DNA from: Phytophthora quininea
Lineage: Eukaryota; Oomycota; Peronosporomycetes; Peronosporales; Peronosporaceae
Assembly: GCA_011947345.1 (NCBI GenBank)
Contig: JAAVTG010000567.1
Coordinates: 366,602-430,601 of the forward strand
Direction: 5' to 3'
DNA length: 64,000 nt
Part shown: positions 1 through 11,072 of the stretch, piece after piece
Layout of the letters: every line of letters begins with the position of its first letter
Numbering within the stretch: the stretch's first letter is position 1
Made by a program: the position numbers and the translations under genes
The notes under the pieces: generated by a model
Databases searched by the model: none
Told to the model about the DNA's origin: nothing
The model's input: the letters and a program-made list of their open reading frames with translations, nothing else

Positions 1-28
1 AATAACGACTGCGTGTTGACGATATTAG

Positions 29-994
29 CTGGAAACTCCACCCCTGAGTTCCCGTTTGTCGTGCTGCTTGTGTCTGGAGGCCACTGCTGCCTCGTGCTTG
101 CCAAGGGCGTGGGAGACTACGAGCTGCTTGGCAATACTCTGGATGACTCTATCGGTGAAGCCTACGACAAAGTGGCCAGAATGCTGGAAATTACTGCAAC
201 TTCTTCTGGTGGCAAAGGTGTTCACGGAGGCAAATTAATCGAGGATATGGCCGCACTTGGCAACGACCAAGCCTTCCCATTTACGGAGCCCATGACTCGC
301 CGAAAGGTGAGTGCCATGAATTTTAAGCTGGCCTTTGTGAGCCGAATCTGATTGGCATGTTGTTGTGTGCAGGACTGTGACTTTTCTTACTCTGGTATCA
401 AGACAGCAATGCTTCGGGAGATCAAGAAGGTTAAACCCGTGCTTTTGCTTTCTTTAAGTTAATAACGGAGTCTCTAATTTTTGTGCTCTTCAGTTGGGCG
501 AACTGGATGAGAAGACGAAGCAGGATCTTTGTGCTTCTTTTCAGGTGCGTTGGTATATGGTTTAGAGGAGGGATTCACTTTGTGCTAACGATCTTTTGTA
601 CTGCAGCGAAGAGCAGTCGACCAGATAATCCGACGAACACGTCGAGCTTGCCAATGGAGTAGAGATCGACTCGGGGATAACGTCACCAGCCTTGTACGTT
701 TGAATGCTCGTGTTCAAATAGTTGGTTTTCCTAACATACATGTTTTGATCTGTTTTACTCGTCAAGGTTGTGTGTGGTGGTGTTGCTTCGAACCAATATC
801 TCCGAGGTCGAATGCAGGCAGCTGCAGCAGAGGAAGGCCTGGAAGCGATCTTTCCTCCCGCAAAATACTGCACCGATAATGGCGTGATGGTTGCGTGGGC
901 TGGTCTGGAGCGGTACTCCATGGGTATTCGCAATGACCCTGAGCCTGCACGCTACCAGCCTCGATGGCCGCTTGAAAACTTGCAACCGCATTAG
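29..994 (+). CDS. OSGEPL1: Mitochondrial tRNA N6-threonylcarbamoyladenosine synthase (OSGEPL1/Qri7/TsaD family), 3' part
   Basis: This enzyme transfers the threonylcarbamoyl group to A37 of ANN-decoding tRNAs. The 5' end, including the metal-binding HxxxH motif, lies outside the window; the first visible exon appears to follow an acceptor AG at 27-28. Visible exons are about 29-306, 373-429, 494-544, 607-693 and 767-994, all with GT-AG borders and short introns. Family motifs in order are VSGGHC, a [10 protein letters not shown] stretch, [20 protein letters not shown] and [12 protein letters not shown]. The last is the conserved C-terminal nucleotide and metal-binding block. The organellar rather than cytosolic (Kae1) paralogue is inferred from the [14 protein letters not shown] context typical of Qri7/OSGEPL1. 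No frame break is needed. Confidence in the family is high; the mitochondrial location is inferred because the N-terminus is missing. Confidence 0.9.
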
Positions 995-1041
995 ACTGTG
1001 AGGGAAGTTTAGATAGGTAAACTGTCATGATAATAGAGACC

Positions 1042-3260
1042 TCATTTCCGAAGTAGCTGGTGAAATTTTTCCTGAGTCGTTGTCAGTGTCTGCAGCTCTT
1101 TCAAAATCCGTTCCATGCCGAGAGGATTCGTCGTAGACTCTTGACACGAGATTGGGGCAAGTTGAGAACGAGGGCTACATTCGACAGAGCGAGACACTTT
1201 CTGTGGCATACGAGAATCCTCAACAAAGTCTAAAAACGCGAGGTAGTTAATGTTGCCGTTCTTGTCGTCGAACTTGGCAGCAAGCAACTTCGCATCGAAA
1301 TCGCCGAGAGTGACTCTAAGATGGTCGAATACGAGTTGGAATTCCTTCAACGACAGCACTCCTTGATCTGTGCGATCGAATTGCTGAAACAGAGTCCTCA
1401 CATTGCGACTCGCAGTGTCAGAACTTTTCCGGTTTCGCCACCTTTTGAGGAACGCTTCTTGGTTAAAAATCCCCACAGCAGTTCTACGTAGTCGATCTCA
1501 CCACTGCCGTCGGCATCGAAACGTTTGAAGAGTGCAGCACTCTGCTGCCGACTCAGCTCAACTGCGTCTCCTGTGCCAAGATCACGAAGTATACGCTGGA
1601 ATTCGTTGTTGTTGAGCGTTCCACTTCGATCGACATCATATCGACGAAAAATATCGACGCTGTTCCCAGCCTGCAGCAAGCGACGAATTTTACGCAACGC
1701 ACTTTCCAGCGTAGTATCGTTGGCGACTTGACTCGCTTCTTGAACGCCACGGCGCCGCCCATCGAGATCGTAAACTAGATTTCGTTTGCTCGTGTCGCTG
1801 TTGATTAGTTGCATCTCCTGAGCCGAAAGCGGGCCAGGTCCTAGTTTCATGAAACCATATCGAGTCTTTTCAGTATTGCCGACAACCGCTCGCGCTGCTC
1901 GCTTGAATCGCTGCTGTTCGTGACGAGCGGAGATAAATGCCTGCTTGACTCGAAACTGCGTGGCTTGCAGTTCCTCGCGGTACTCGAGTGTATCCGCGAT
2001 CACCTGCCGAATTTCTCGAGCATCGCGTCGCTTTTGATCGTTCAAGCGCAGTTTGCGTGCTGTCTCTTTCATTAGTCGGGACTGGCGAAGTTTCGCCATT
2101 TGTTGCACCTGCTCATGTTGCTGTTTTGCAGCCTGTAAATCCCGTCGCGAAGCCAGCAGTTCCTTGTGGAAATTTCGCTTATCCTCAGTCCATTCATTTG
2201 ATGGTTCAGCCGGCCGCAGCACGTCGACTGAAGGAATTCGAGGGTTCATGTGGACGACTGTAGCCCGAAGTGTTTGTTTCTCCCTCCGTTCGCTTGTACT
2301 TGATGACACACTACCCACGCTACGACTGCTGCTTCTGCGAGATGTCAATCTTCCAGTCGACAACTTATTCTGCAGTCCGCTTTTGTTAGCATCCAACGAG
2401 CGCCTCGAACTGTTCGATCGCACAGTCGGTGGAGGATGAATACTATTTGCTGATCTTGTTCTTTGCACTGCGACTTTCGGAATCACTTCGACCTCCTCTT
2501 CATCGTTTGTCTTGGGCGGCGAACTAAAATCTCCGAAGTATTCAACGTTGTCGTATAGAGGTGGGAAATCCTCATCGTCCGTCTCATCGATCTCGTCCTC
2601 GTACGGTGGTAAATCCTCGTTGTCCGTCTCATCGATCTCGCCTTCGTACGGTGGTAAAGCTTCGTCCTCCATTTCGCCGTCACTGCCGTCATTTACTCCA
2701 TTTTCCTCTGTATCCAGGTCGGCATCTTCGCTCTCGTCTACAACCAAGTTGTAGCCCGCTCCTTCTTCGCCACACAGACATACTGTCCAAGCAGCAATCT
2801 GCTCGTCCTTGAATGTATCTTCGGGAGAGGCCAAGATCATCCGTGCTAGTATCCACCTCGCCAGGTCTTCTTTCGGTGGGGTGTCCACTCGACCTCCACC
2901 GGCCAGCCACTTTTGCATACGCAGGTCCAGAAGTTCCTGCTTATCGTCTGCAGATTCTCCACTCGGCGGGCGACTTCTGCCAGCCTCGCTGCCGACGAAC
3001 GCAAACTCAAAGGCTCGCAGCATCTGCCGCTGGGTCACGCATCGCACCAGTCGCCTGCAATCTCTTCCTTGTCTGCTTTTCTCTGGCGGCTGCTGCAGCA
3101 GCTCCAGCTCGAAGCACATCGCGAACTCGGGCGAGCGCTGCTCGGTTACAGTCGCAATCGCTTGGATGCATCGCTGCTGCTTGGGGTCGTGGTGCCAGGG
3201 TGCCATCGCCAAGCGGAAGGGGTCGCTCGTCCATCGGAACGTATCGTCAGTCAGATCCAT
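1042..3260 (-). CDS. EF-hand calcium-binding protein with acidic tandem repeats
   Basis: The protein has about 690 residues with the start at ATG 3260; the reading frame is open further upstream to 3368. An N-terminal region without recognised domain is followed by an acidic block around 2500-2700 in which a roughly 17-residue unit containing PPYE and EIDETD is repeated two to three times. Then come a Ser/Arg-rich linker, a long charged coiled-coil and four EF-hand-like loops. Loops 1 and 2 are canonical (DVDRSGTLNNNEF and DADGSGEIDYVEL). Loops 3 and 4 (DRTDQGVLSLKEF, DDKNGNINYLAF) are weaker. Loops 3-4 lie in another frame; the shift maps to the T run at 1443-1446 and is restored by one more base, so I treat both halves as one gene. 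No orthologue name is justified. It is divergent from the acyltransferase gene at 3509. Confidence 0.75.
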
Positions 3261-3508
3261 GGGGCAATGCGTAGCCACCTGAGCCGGAGGCCGCAGCAGC
3301 GGTGTCGGACCACTTGCAAGACACGCGCAATGCACCCTGCCAGCTGTTTCTTGTTCTGGAATAAACAATTGGCTGCTTGAAATGAAACTGCTCCAAAGGT
3401 ATGAACAGTATCCCTACACTTTTGGATGTATCCATCTGGATGAAGAGCTGGTCTGGCAGCCTCGGACAGGAAACTGCAGGACAGTCCACTCACAATTCAA
3501 GAAGAGCG

Positions 3509-5934
3509 ATGGCGCGTGGACTGCACGTCGCTTTGCTGCTGCTGGCGGCGCTGCTGGTGTCCTCGACGCTCGCAAGAGATGGAGTCTCTCACCCCGTGCT
3601 CATCATGCCGGGCTTTGCGTCCTCGCAGCTGCAGTCCTGGAGCCACCACCGATGCGAGACTGGATTCCGCAAGAACTTGTATCGGGACGTCAATATTGGC
3701 GACCGTACGTTGCAGCACTAGCAATGAAGCTGACAAACGAACTGACCGGTGAATATAGGGATCTGGCTCGACGTCGCTCGAGTATTGGCGCAGAGCGACT
3801 GTTGGGTGCGATGTATGAAGCTCGACCTCACGACGCAGGACGAGCTGGAGTGCAAGCTCCGGTACGTGGATGCATAATAGAGGTCTTTTGGAGTCGAAGC
3901 TCATGGATTGGATCGACGATGGCAGAGCTACCCCAGGACTAGAAGGCGTTTCGGAACTGGACCCAGGCCTCGTGACCGGTCCGCTGTCTAATGTGTGGGG
4001 CAGCGTGATCCGCGACATCATTCAGCACTTCGAGCTGGATCAGGAGCAGCTCATCATCGCGTCGTACGACTGGCGGATACCGCCGAGCAAGCTGCAGCAG
4101 CGGGACAAGTACTTTTCGTCGCTCAAGAAGAAAAGTGTGATGTTGTTGAGAGTTTCAGGTGTCTTAGTCGTACGCTGCTGACTCTTCAATTGTTTTTCGT
4201 TTTTTCTAGTCGAGCATGCTGTAGAACTTCACGGGATCGACAATGGGGGCTTGTCATCATCGCGCACTCTATGGGGAACCAAGTGCTCCGATACTTTTGG
4301 AGTGGCTGAAAGACGAGGTCGGACGGAACCACTGGCAGGAGTGGATCGACCACCACATCTCCGCCTACTTCGCGGTGGGTTCGCCGCTACTTGGCAGCGG
4401 GCTGACCCTTGAGCTAGTCTCCTCGGGCTTCACAGAGGGTCTCCCAGTCACACTGAGCGAGATGCGGAAACTCGTCGTGACTTTCGGTCCGTATTGAAGG
4501 CTTCACTTGTAAATGTCTTCGCCATTGACTTGTATTGTGCCATTGCAGGTTCCATCATGAACTTCATGCCGATCCCTTCGGGTCTGAACTCGACCAAAGA
4601 CGAGGAAGTGCTCATTACAATACGCACGCAGCAAGGGCTAATCCCAGGGGATGGCCAAGAAATCGTTCGTAATTACACCAGCACCGAGGTCGCCTCGGGA
4701 CAACTTTTCCGCGATATGTCACGACACGACCCAGTTTTCAGCGAGCTTGAAACGATGCGGCAGAAATTTTACACGGAGGACGAAGTGCTGGACTTCCTTG
4801 TACCTTGGGAGCGTCCACCGATCGCCTCTGTTTACAGCGTCTACGGCGTCAATGTGCCGGTAAGTTTTAAATTACTTTGTTGGCTTAACGGCTTTCTAAT
4901 CTTGTGGTGTGCTGTTTAGACGAAAACATTTTACGAGTATGAAAATGGAGACACACCTGGAAACTGGTATCAACTCCAGTACAATGATGAGGAAGGCGCC
5001 GATGCCAACTGCGGCAAGACGGGGATGGCACCGTGTCGTACCATTCACTTTCGTGGGCTCACACCTGGTTAGGCTCTGAAGGTTCCTCTGTGCGAGTCAC
5101 ACAAACTCCGCAGTCCGTTTACTTTTCTACAGCCAACATTACGCGAGTGCGGGCTGTACGAGATGCCAACAATCATCACGCGGAGTACTCGCTGCTGAAA
5201 GGGAAGCAGTCGCTCTGCGATGCAGATAACAGGACGTCGCCGTATGTTGCCTCGAGTTTCTTTGCGGGACTGTTTGGACCGCTAAATCACGATAGAATCA
5301 CCTTCTTTGAGACGTCCAAGGAAGTGGATGGAGATTCGTACTCGGTACGTGCTTTTCCCGTGGCGAGTAGAACTGTAATGCTGATATTGTTGCGGATGTA
5401 TTCTTTACAGACTGGTGTGTGGGAAATCGATGGGGTGGGCCATCGAGACATTCTGTCAAATCCAGCATTTCTCCGTGAGCTACGAGCAGAGCTGCGTCAT
5501 ATATTCAACGGGAAAACAAACTCTGACAAGGTACAATTGCTTCATAATTTCACCACACGAAGATACTAACTTATTGTTGACATATGCCGCAGTCATCTCG
5601 ACCACCGGTGATTGACAGCGACTGCTACTGGAACTACCGCCACGCCCACTGCGAGTTCCCACAATTTTGTGAATACCGATACGTCTTCGGAGACGTCACA
5701 TTCGATCAGTCCTGCCGTATTCGTCTGGCTAAGGACAAGTTGACCCCTTCAACACTCCCCTTCATGGGAGTTTCGGCATCAGACGTCATCGATGAGCCTG
5801 CAGAGTTCTCCATTGTCGGACCCTACTGCTCCGCGCCATGCATGCCAGTCAGTGACTCGTCACCTGGAGGAACGATGTCTTCTACCAGCTACACTGTCAT
5901 CGGCTCTCTTCAACAAGAGCCGTTGGTAACATGA
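3509..5934 (+). CDS. LCAT/PDAT-like acyltransferase (alpha/beta hydrolase), secretory
   Basis: Members transfer or hydrolyse acyl chains of phospholipids or neutral lipids. The start ATG at 3509 opens a signal peptide (hydrophobic core LHVALLLLAALLVSSTLA) followed by HPVLIMPGFASSQLQSW, the typical LCAT beginning. The first intron is about 3705-3758. A segment rich in LDPGL and YDWR motifs follows, then the nucleophile elbow AHSMGN (catalytic Ser near 4255), the DGDGTV segment near 5018-5035 carrying the expected catalytic Asp, and a Cys-rich C-terminal part. Later introns lie near 4138-4210, 4484-4548, 4860-4919, 5346-5410 and 5530-5591. Frames break at the G run 4245-4249, the T run 4295-4298 and near 5018, all fixable by one added base. 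A further break near 3863-3885 is not explained this way. It may be intact or decaying; the catalytic motifs are present. Confidence 0.8.
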
Positions 5935-6059
5935 GAAGGCTGAGCTTTCGTAGAAGTCCCGTAGCAATTAACCTAATTGGCAGCAAAGTAGAACAATTTA
6001 TTCACAGCTTACCGGTATGCTTTCAGACTTGACGTGCGCTTGCTGGGCTGTCAGTTGTC

Positions 6060-7211
6060 TTATTGAAGCAGAGCGTCGGCGTGGTGGTTGACGTGATCCT
6101 CGATGAAAGACGCGATGAAGTAGTAGCTGTGGTCGTATCCATCCTGAAAATAAATGCACCAGGCACTGTTATCATCACACAATTCTCTCGGCAGTACTGC
6201 CGTATCGATTCGTACCTGCATACGGAGCGTCAACTTCTGACCCACGGACTGGCACGCCGCCTGCAAAGACATGAGTTGTTAGCATATTCGCCTTCAGTTA
6301 TCATTTCAATCGATACAAAAGCGAACCTCAAACGCTTCGGGAAGGAGCTGCTTGTCCTGGTAGAAATTGTCCTCACGACCTTGATCGATCAGAATGGACT
6401 GCGTAATAGGTCCTTGGTCGAGGATCAGTTGCGTCGCATCATAATCCTACACATATCGAAAACCCAACACAATTTAGGCGATATCTCGTAGCGAAATATT
6501 CACCACTCCAACCAACCTTCCAGGTCTCCTGATCCGTTCCCAAGTAGCCCGTGAACGCCTTAATCCCCCAGGGACACTGACTCGGGTGAGAAATCGGTGC
6601 AAACGCCGAGATGGACGTGTACTGGGTCTGCACTTAAAAGTGTCATCAGTCTAAGCTGACCAATAAAAACGCAGTCATATTCCACCTACCGGGTTGCGGA
6701 TCCCGAGCACGAGAGCCCCGTGGCCTCCCATAGAGTGTCCCATGATGGACATCTTGTCCTCCAGCACTGGGAAGTTGGCCGTAATGAGGGCTGGCAGCTC
6801 CTTGGTCACGTACGAATACATGCGGTAGTGTACGTCCCACTTGGGCTCCGTGGCGTCCACGTAGAAGCCTGCGCCCGTGCCAAAATCCCAGTTGTCCTCG
6901 TCCCCAGGGATACTCGCCCCTCTGGGACTTGTGTCCATCGTGACGATTGCGATGCCGCGACTGGCCGCCACCTTTTGCGCCTCGGGCGCCTTGACGAACA
7001 AAAGTTCGTCGTTGCAGGTCAGTCCGGCCAGGTAGAAGAGCACGGGCACCTTGTGGTTATCACTGGCCACGGGCGGCAGGAAGATACTGAACGTCATGGA
7101 GCACTTGGTGGAGGCGCTCTCATGCGAGAACTGCTTGATGGTGCCGCCAAACGACTTGACCTGCTTCAGGAGCTGCATGGCAACGATGGGGGAAGATATT
7201 TTGACACGCAT
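6060..7211 (-). CDS. ESD: S-formylglutathione hydrolase (esterase D)
   Basis: This cytosolic serine hydrolase cleaves S-formylglutathione to formate and glutathione in formaldehyde detoxification. Five exons read without any frame break: 6690-7211, 6517-6628, 6327-6446, 6216-6260 and 6060-6143, all with GT-AG introns of 55-72 bp. Recognisable family blocks are [17 protein letters not shown], the [18 protein letters not shown] loop, the nucleophile motif [11 protein letters not shown] (Ser), [24 protein letters not shown] with the catalytic Asp region, and [14 protein letters not shown] with the catalytic His. Length near 290 residues matches the family. A second in-frame Met 11 codons downstream could also serve as start. 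Only 66 bp separate its start from the stop of the next gene on the same strand. Function assignment is very secure. Confidence 0.95.
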
Positions 7212-7277
7212 GGCAATTTATTCAGCTTATTTCAAGGATAAATTTCATACATTTTAGGGCAAATTGCAGTTTGCTGG

Positions 7278-8677
7278 TTAGATCATTGCAACGACTTCGG
7301 TGAGCAGAGGTTGGATGGAAGTGAGTCCTGGCATGGTGTTCAAGCGCGTGAGTACTTCAGGGAGGCCCAGGTCTACGGAGAGATTGCGAGCCGCTTCAAA
7401 TTGCTGCAGCAGACGGCCGAGAGCGACGATGATGCCCTCGATGGTCTTCTGCTGCGCCTGGGACGATCGAGCTGAGGGCGGCAGTCTGGAGATTCTGTCC
7501 AGCGACTCCACCGCTCCACAGACGATGGTGGTGACCACAGCTTCCTCTCCGATCGTGAGTGCGAGTGAGCAGTTACTGAGGACGTGCGAGCTCAGCACGC
7601 GAGTGTCTTGATCTGTAGACGAGTCTGCGATGGCAGCGAACACGAACGGCAGGAAGCGAGTAGACCCAGAGAGCGCCAAGTCGCTGAAGCCAGCGTTCGT
7701 GAAGGCGTTCACCAGCACCGATAGCAGCATCGTCTTCTGCGCGGACGTCAACGGTGAAGGTTCAAGTTCTGTGGCCTTCACTACAACTTCCAAGCACTCC
7801 TTCTTCTCAGCTGCTGCATCCGCAGCCTTCGACGGGATCAACAGCAAGACACGGAACAGACCCAGCGTCGAGAAGAAGAACTTTGATCGATGTCCTTGAG
7901 ACAGCAACTTGCCCAGCACCTGCCACCACTGCACACTCTTATTCGCATCCATCTCCTTCAGCTCCGACTCCGTAGTAGTGTACGCCACCAATCCTTCAAG
8001 TGCTGCCACTTCCTCTTCACTTAGCAGCTTGTCACTCTCGTTCAACGTTTTGATGCGCCTCATCATCTTGTCCAGATGTAGTGACGGTGCCCCCGAAATC
8101 TTAAACTTACGCGACGCTAAATCCGCCGTCGTGATCGGTGCAGGCGGAGGAGGCACCGCGAGGTTGGCACGCGACGGATCATTGAAAGGGATCGCGAACG
8201 GCAAGTCCGCTGGCCCCGCGTGCATTTGGTTCTGCATGTTCTCCAGCATAGGTCTCAGCATAGCCCCCATGGGAGAGTTGAGGGCCTCATTAGGCAGATC
8301 CAGAATGTACTGAGGGATGCCCGAACCTACCAGGAACTTGGACACTTCGTCCGAAAAGTTGTTGCAGTTGTGGCGCAGAAGGTCGTACGTGGCGTCCGTG
8401 AAGCGAGCGCTGTTGGCTCGGAGGTAGCTCTCCAGATCCTGCTGCATCTTGTGCGTCTCCCCAGCGACACGGTGCGCACTGGCTGCATGCCGTAGCGAGC
8501 CACCACCAGCTGCGGACTCATGGCCTGGATGCCGCCGCCGCCGAAGAAGTACTCGGTGCCGAAGACCACCACGCCCGTGTGCCATACGCCGTCGATGGAC
8601 TTGCCCAGGATGGCGGGAGACAACTGCCGAGCCATACCGTGGCTCAGGTCGTACACGTGAAGCGTTACACTCGACAT
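7278..8677 (-). CDS. PPPDE (DeSI-like) deubiquitinase/deSUMOylase with C-terminal PUL domain
   Basis: The first 140 residues form a PPPDE papain-fold peptidase: VTLHVYDLSHGMARQLSP, then GVWHTGVVVFGTEYFFGGGG (His of the dyad), and YDLLRHNCNNFSDE (catalytic Cys). These enzymes remove ubiquitin or SUMO. The remaining residues, from about 220 on, match the PUL domain (WWQVLGKLLSQGHRSKFF to the C-terminus), an armadillo-like fold that binds Cdc48/p97. The start is ATG 8677. The two halves of the PPPDE domain are in different frames; the shift sits in the C run 8459-8462 and one extra base rejoins VRTVSLG to ETHKMQQDL. PPPDE-PUL proteins in other eukaryotes often carry a thioredoxin domain between them; I see none here. 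A role in Cdc48-linked ubiquitin turnover is inferred. Confidence 0.85.
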
Positions 8678-8697
8678 CGTCTTGAGCTGTCGGCAGC

Positions 8698-8713
8698 GAG
8701 TTGGAAAATGGCC
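8698..8713 (-). promoter_or_regulatory. Candidate oomycete initiator (Inr-like) for the PPPDE-PUL gene
   Basis: Read on the minus strand, this is GGCCATTTTCCAACTC. It fits the oomycete initiator pattern YCAYTYY followed by a short flanking element and ends about 20 bases before the ATG at 8677. This is inferred from the motif and position only. Confidence 0.4.
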
Positions 8714-8855
8714 ACGTATCCGTCTGTCCATACAAAAACAAGTGAACGGGAATGATGGTGAACATATTCTAGAACGCTTCGACCAAATTTCATGTCAGAG
8801 TTTGTAAATGTAGACGAACAACATGGCTACATTTTGAAGGTGCATCCACAACACA

Positions 8856-10940
8856 CTACTGCAGCGGTCGATAGCCCTGCTTCGTGTTGGTCAGTGGGCC
8901 GTGGAACTTGCGGCCCAGGAAGAGTCCCGCCAGCCCGGACAGAATCACCAGGATCGTTGTCGTGAAGTACGAGACCGAGCCCTTGCTTGCCACGTGCGAG
9001 ATCTCCTTGCGGGCGGTGGCCACGACGCCACTGCCAGACTCAGACTCTGCAGCAGATGATGCCACTGGCCCCGCTTCCCCACTGTGCTCACTGCCGTCGA
9101 AGAAGCCGACCTGCTGCAGCCACCACTTGGGGTAAAAGATGGACTGCACCGTCAGCCTCCTCGCGTAAAGTCCGAGACCTGGTAGCCGTCGTGGAAGGCC
9201 GTCACCAGGTAGTCGAACAGGTCCAAGGACGCGCTGTGGGCGCGCTTGGCGAAGGCGTCGCTCTGCTGCGTCAGGAACTCCACCAGGGCCGGCACACCGC
9301 CCTGCTTCTTGATCTGCGCCGCCTCGACCAACACGCTCCTCAGCATGCCGTCCGCGTGGTTCTCCACCTCGCTCTGCACGTTGGCGACGAACGGACTCGC
9401 GTACGAGTAGAAGCGAGCGGCCCAGTTGCCGACTAGCGCGTGCACCCAGTAGGACGACTCGCGGTCGAACGCGTACAGCGAGCCGCGCGAGAGCTGCTCC
9501 GGCACGTCGCTCGACTGCACAAACACGGGTGTGTACGTGGTGGCGTGCGGCGCGTACTGGCCGAACCACAGGAAGGCGTTGTCGGCGTTGGACGGGTCCA
9601 GGACCGACACGAACGAGTAGCTGGCGCGGAAGATGGAGATGGCGCGCTCGAAGTGGCCGCGGTCGATGTCGGCTTGGCTCAGGTCTCCGTTCGGGGCCGC
9701 GTCGTACCGGTCGGGGTCGCCGTACGGCCCAGCCTTGGGGCCCTTGGTCATGTCGAACGGAGTGCCCTCGTAGTGGTCTCGCTGGAAGCGCATGATATCG
9801 CGCGGAGACAGTTTGGCCGCGGGCTTCACTGAGAACGGGTAGTCGCTGGCGAGCACGTCCGTCTCCGGAGACAGCTGCAGCTCCGGGTTGGCCATCGTGA
9901 ACAAGCGCCAGATGCGGCGAGTCGAGTAGTACTGGTGCGTGTCGGCGCGGGGCTGGGCGTAGGCGCGCGTGAAGTCGAAAGGGCCGTCCTCCAGCTTCCA
10001 AATGTTGTTGCGGATGGCCACGTCGTGGACGTTGGGCGACGCCAGGAAGTCCGACGGCCGGTTCAGGTCCACCTCACGGATGACGAACTGGTTGGCGACG
10101 CCGCTCATCTCGTCGTCGGGGACGCGCTGCGCGGCCCAGATCGCAGACTTGCCCGTGTCGTCCGGCAAGATGTGGAACATCCACGCTTCCTTCGTGTCCG
10201 TCACCGTGAGCGCTTCGCCAGCCTCGTCCTTTGCGTCGTCGCCCTCCCAAACAGCTCCATAGTATCCATACTGCACAGCAAGATCTCCCATGACCTGAAT
10301 GGCTTCACGCGCCGTGGTGGCGCGCTGCAAAGCAATTCTCGACAGCTCAGCCACGTCAAAGAGAGCGTCACCGCCCTGCGTCACGGGCTTGCTCACAAAC
10401 CGAGCAGGGCAGGTACTCTCTCCAATTGCCACTTGGTGCTCATTGATGATACCGTAGTTGCCGTCGATGTAGGCAAAGGTCTCGGACACCTCCGGAATGC
10501 TGCCAATAGCCTTGGACGCCGTCCAGTTGTAGAACCGCGTGTCCACATTTTCTGGCAGATACACTTTACCACGAGCTCCTCCAACTGCAACGCACGCGTT
10601 AACTATCAGCAAAATGGACAAGGATATTTGTTATCCAACCCTTCTCGCACCGTAGCGTGGGTAGGTGGGGCTCGCCAGCACCACGTTGTGCACGGTTCCG
10701 TCCTCGTGTGTCACCGCCGGCACCTTGGCGATGCGGAAGTCGCACGCCGAGCAGTCGTTTGTGTGCGTCGTCATCGGCGTCCCCGTCGTCGAGGCCTACC
10801 ATGACAAGTCACCAGAGAATGAGAACTTCTTTTCAGCTTCCAACGGAGAGCGAACGGACACACCTTGGCGCCGACGAGGACGGCGGTGCAACGATCTTCA
10901 GCCTGAACGAAACCGAGCGCACCAGCGCTCCAGCTGCCAT
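8856..10940 (-). CDS. Peptidase family C69 dipeptidase, secreted and membrane-anchored
   Basis: C69 (PepD-like) enzymes are N-terminal nucleophile dipeptidases. Exon 1 (10864-10940) would encode a short signal peptide ending VQA, then EDRCTAVLVGAK. The Cys codon at 10888-10890 is the expected nucleophile. Exon 2 (10651-10795) gives GTPMTTHTNDCSACDFRIAK and exon 3 starts at 10584. Downstream blocks typical of the family include GGARGKVYLPENVDTRFYNW, GNYGIINEHQVAIGESTC and STRRIWRLF. The C-terminus, after a frame break at the CC pair 9156-9157, holds a single transmembrane helix (YFTTTILVILSGLAGLFLG) and a short basic tail, so the catalytic domain should face the exterior or lumen. Joining the signal peptide to the Cys block also needs one extra base near 10920. 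Exon 1 and its start are inferred, while the main domain is secure. Confidence 0.85.
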
Positions 10941-11072
10941 CGTTCGCTGCTGGTCCGCTCCACGATCGTCCAAAGGACGAGGGGCATTTGTGTGTTCTCC
11001 AGGCTTCTCGGTTTCCGCAGTCCTTCGCAAGGGGAGCGTTGACCTTGTGAACGGCGGACGGACGTGGCCGCC

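Noticed and set aside
1042..1476. Separate small EF-hand gene
   Set aside because: It overlaps the end of the larger EF-hand ORF on the same strand, continues its domain and is joined by one base in a T run. One gene is simpler.
2500..2700. Tandem acidic repeat as a microsatellite expansion
   Set aside because: The repeat is in frame, codon-imperfect and within a long coding region, so it is annotated as part of the EF-hand protein.
9440..10804. Several long plus-strand ORFs opposite the C69 dipeptidase
   Set aside because: They are shadow frames of a GC-rich gene with strong third-position bias. Their Val/Arg/Gly-rich composition has no recognisable motif.
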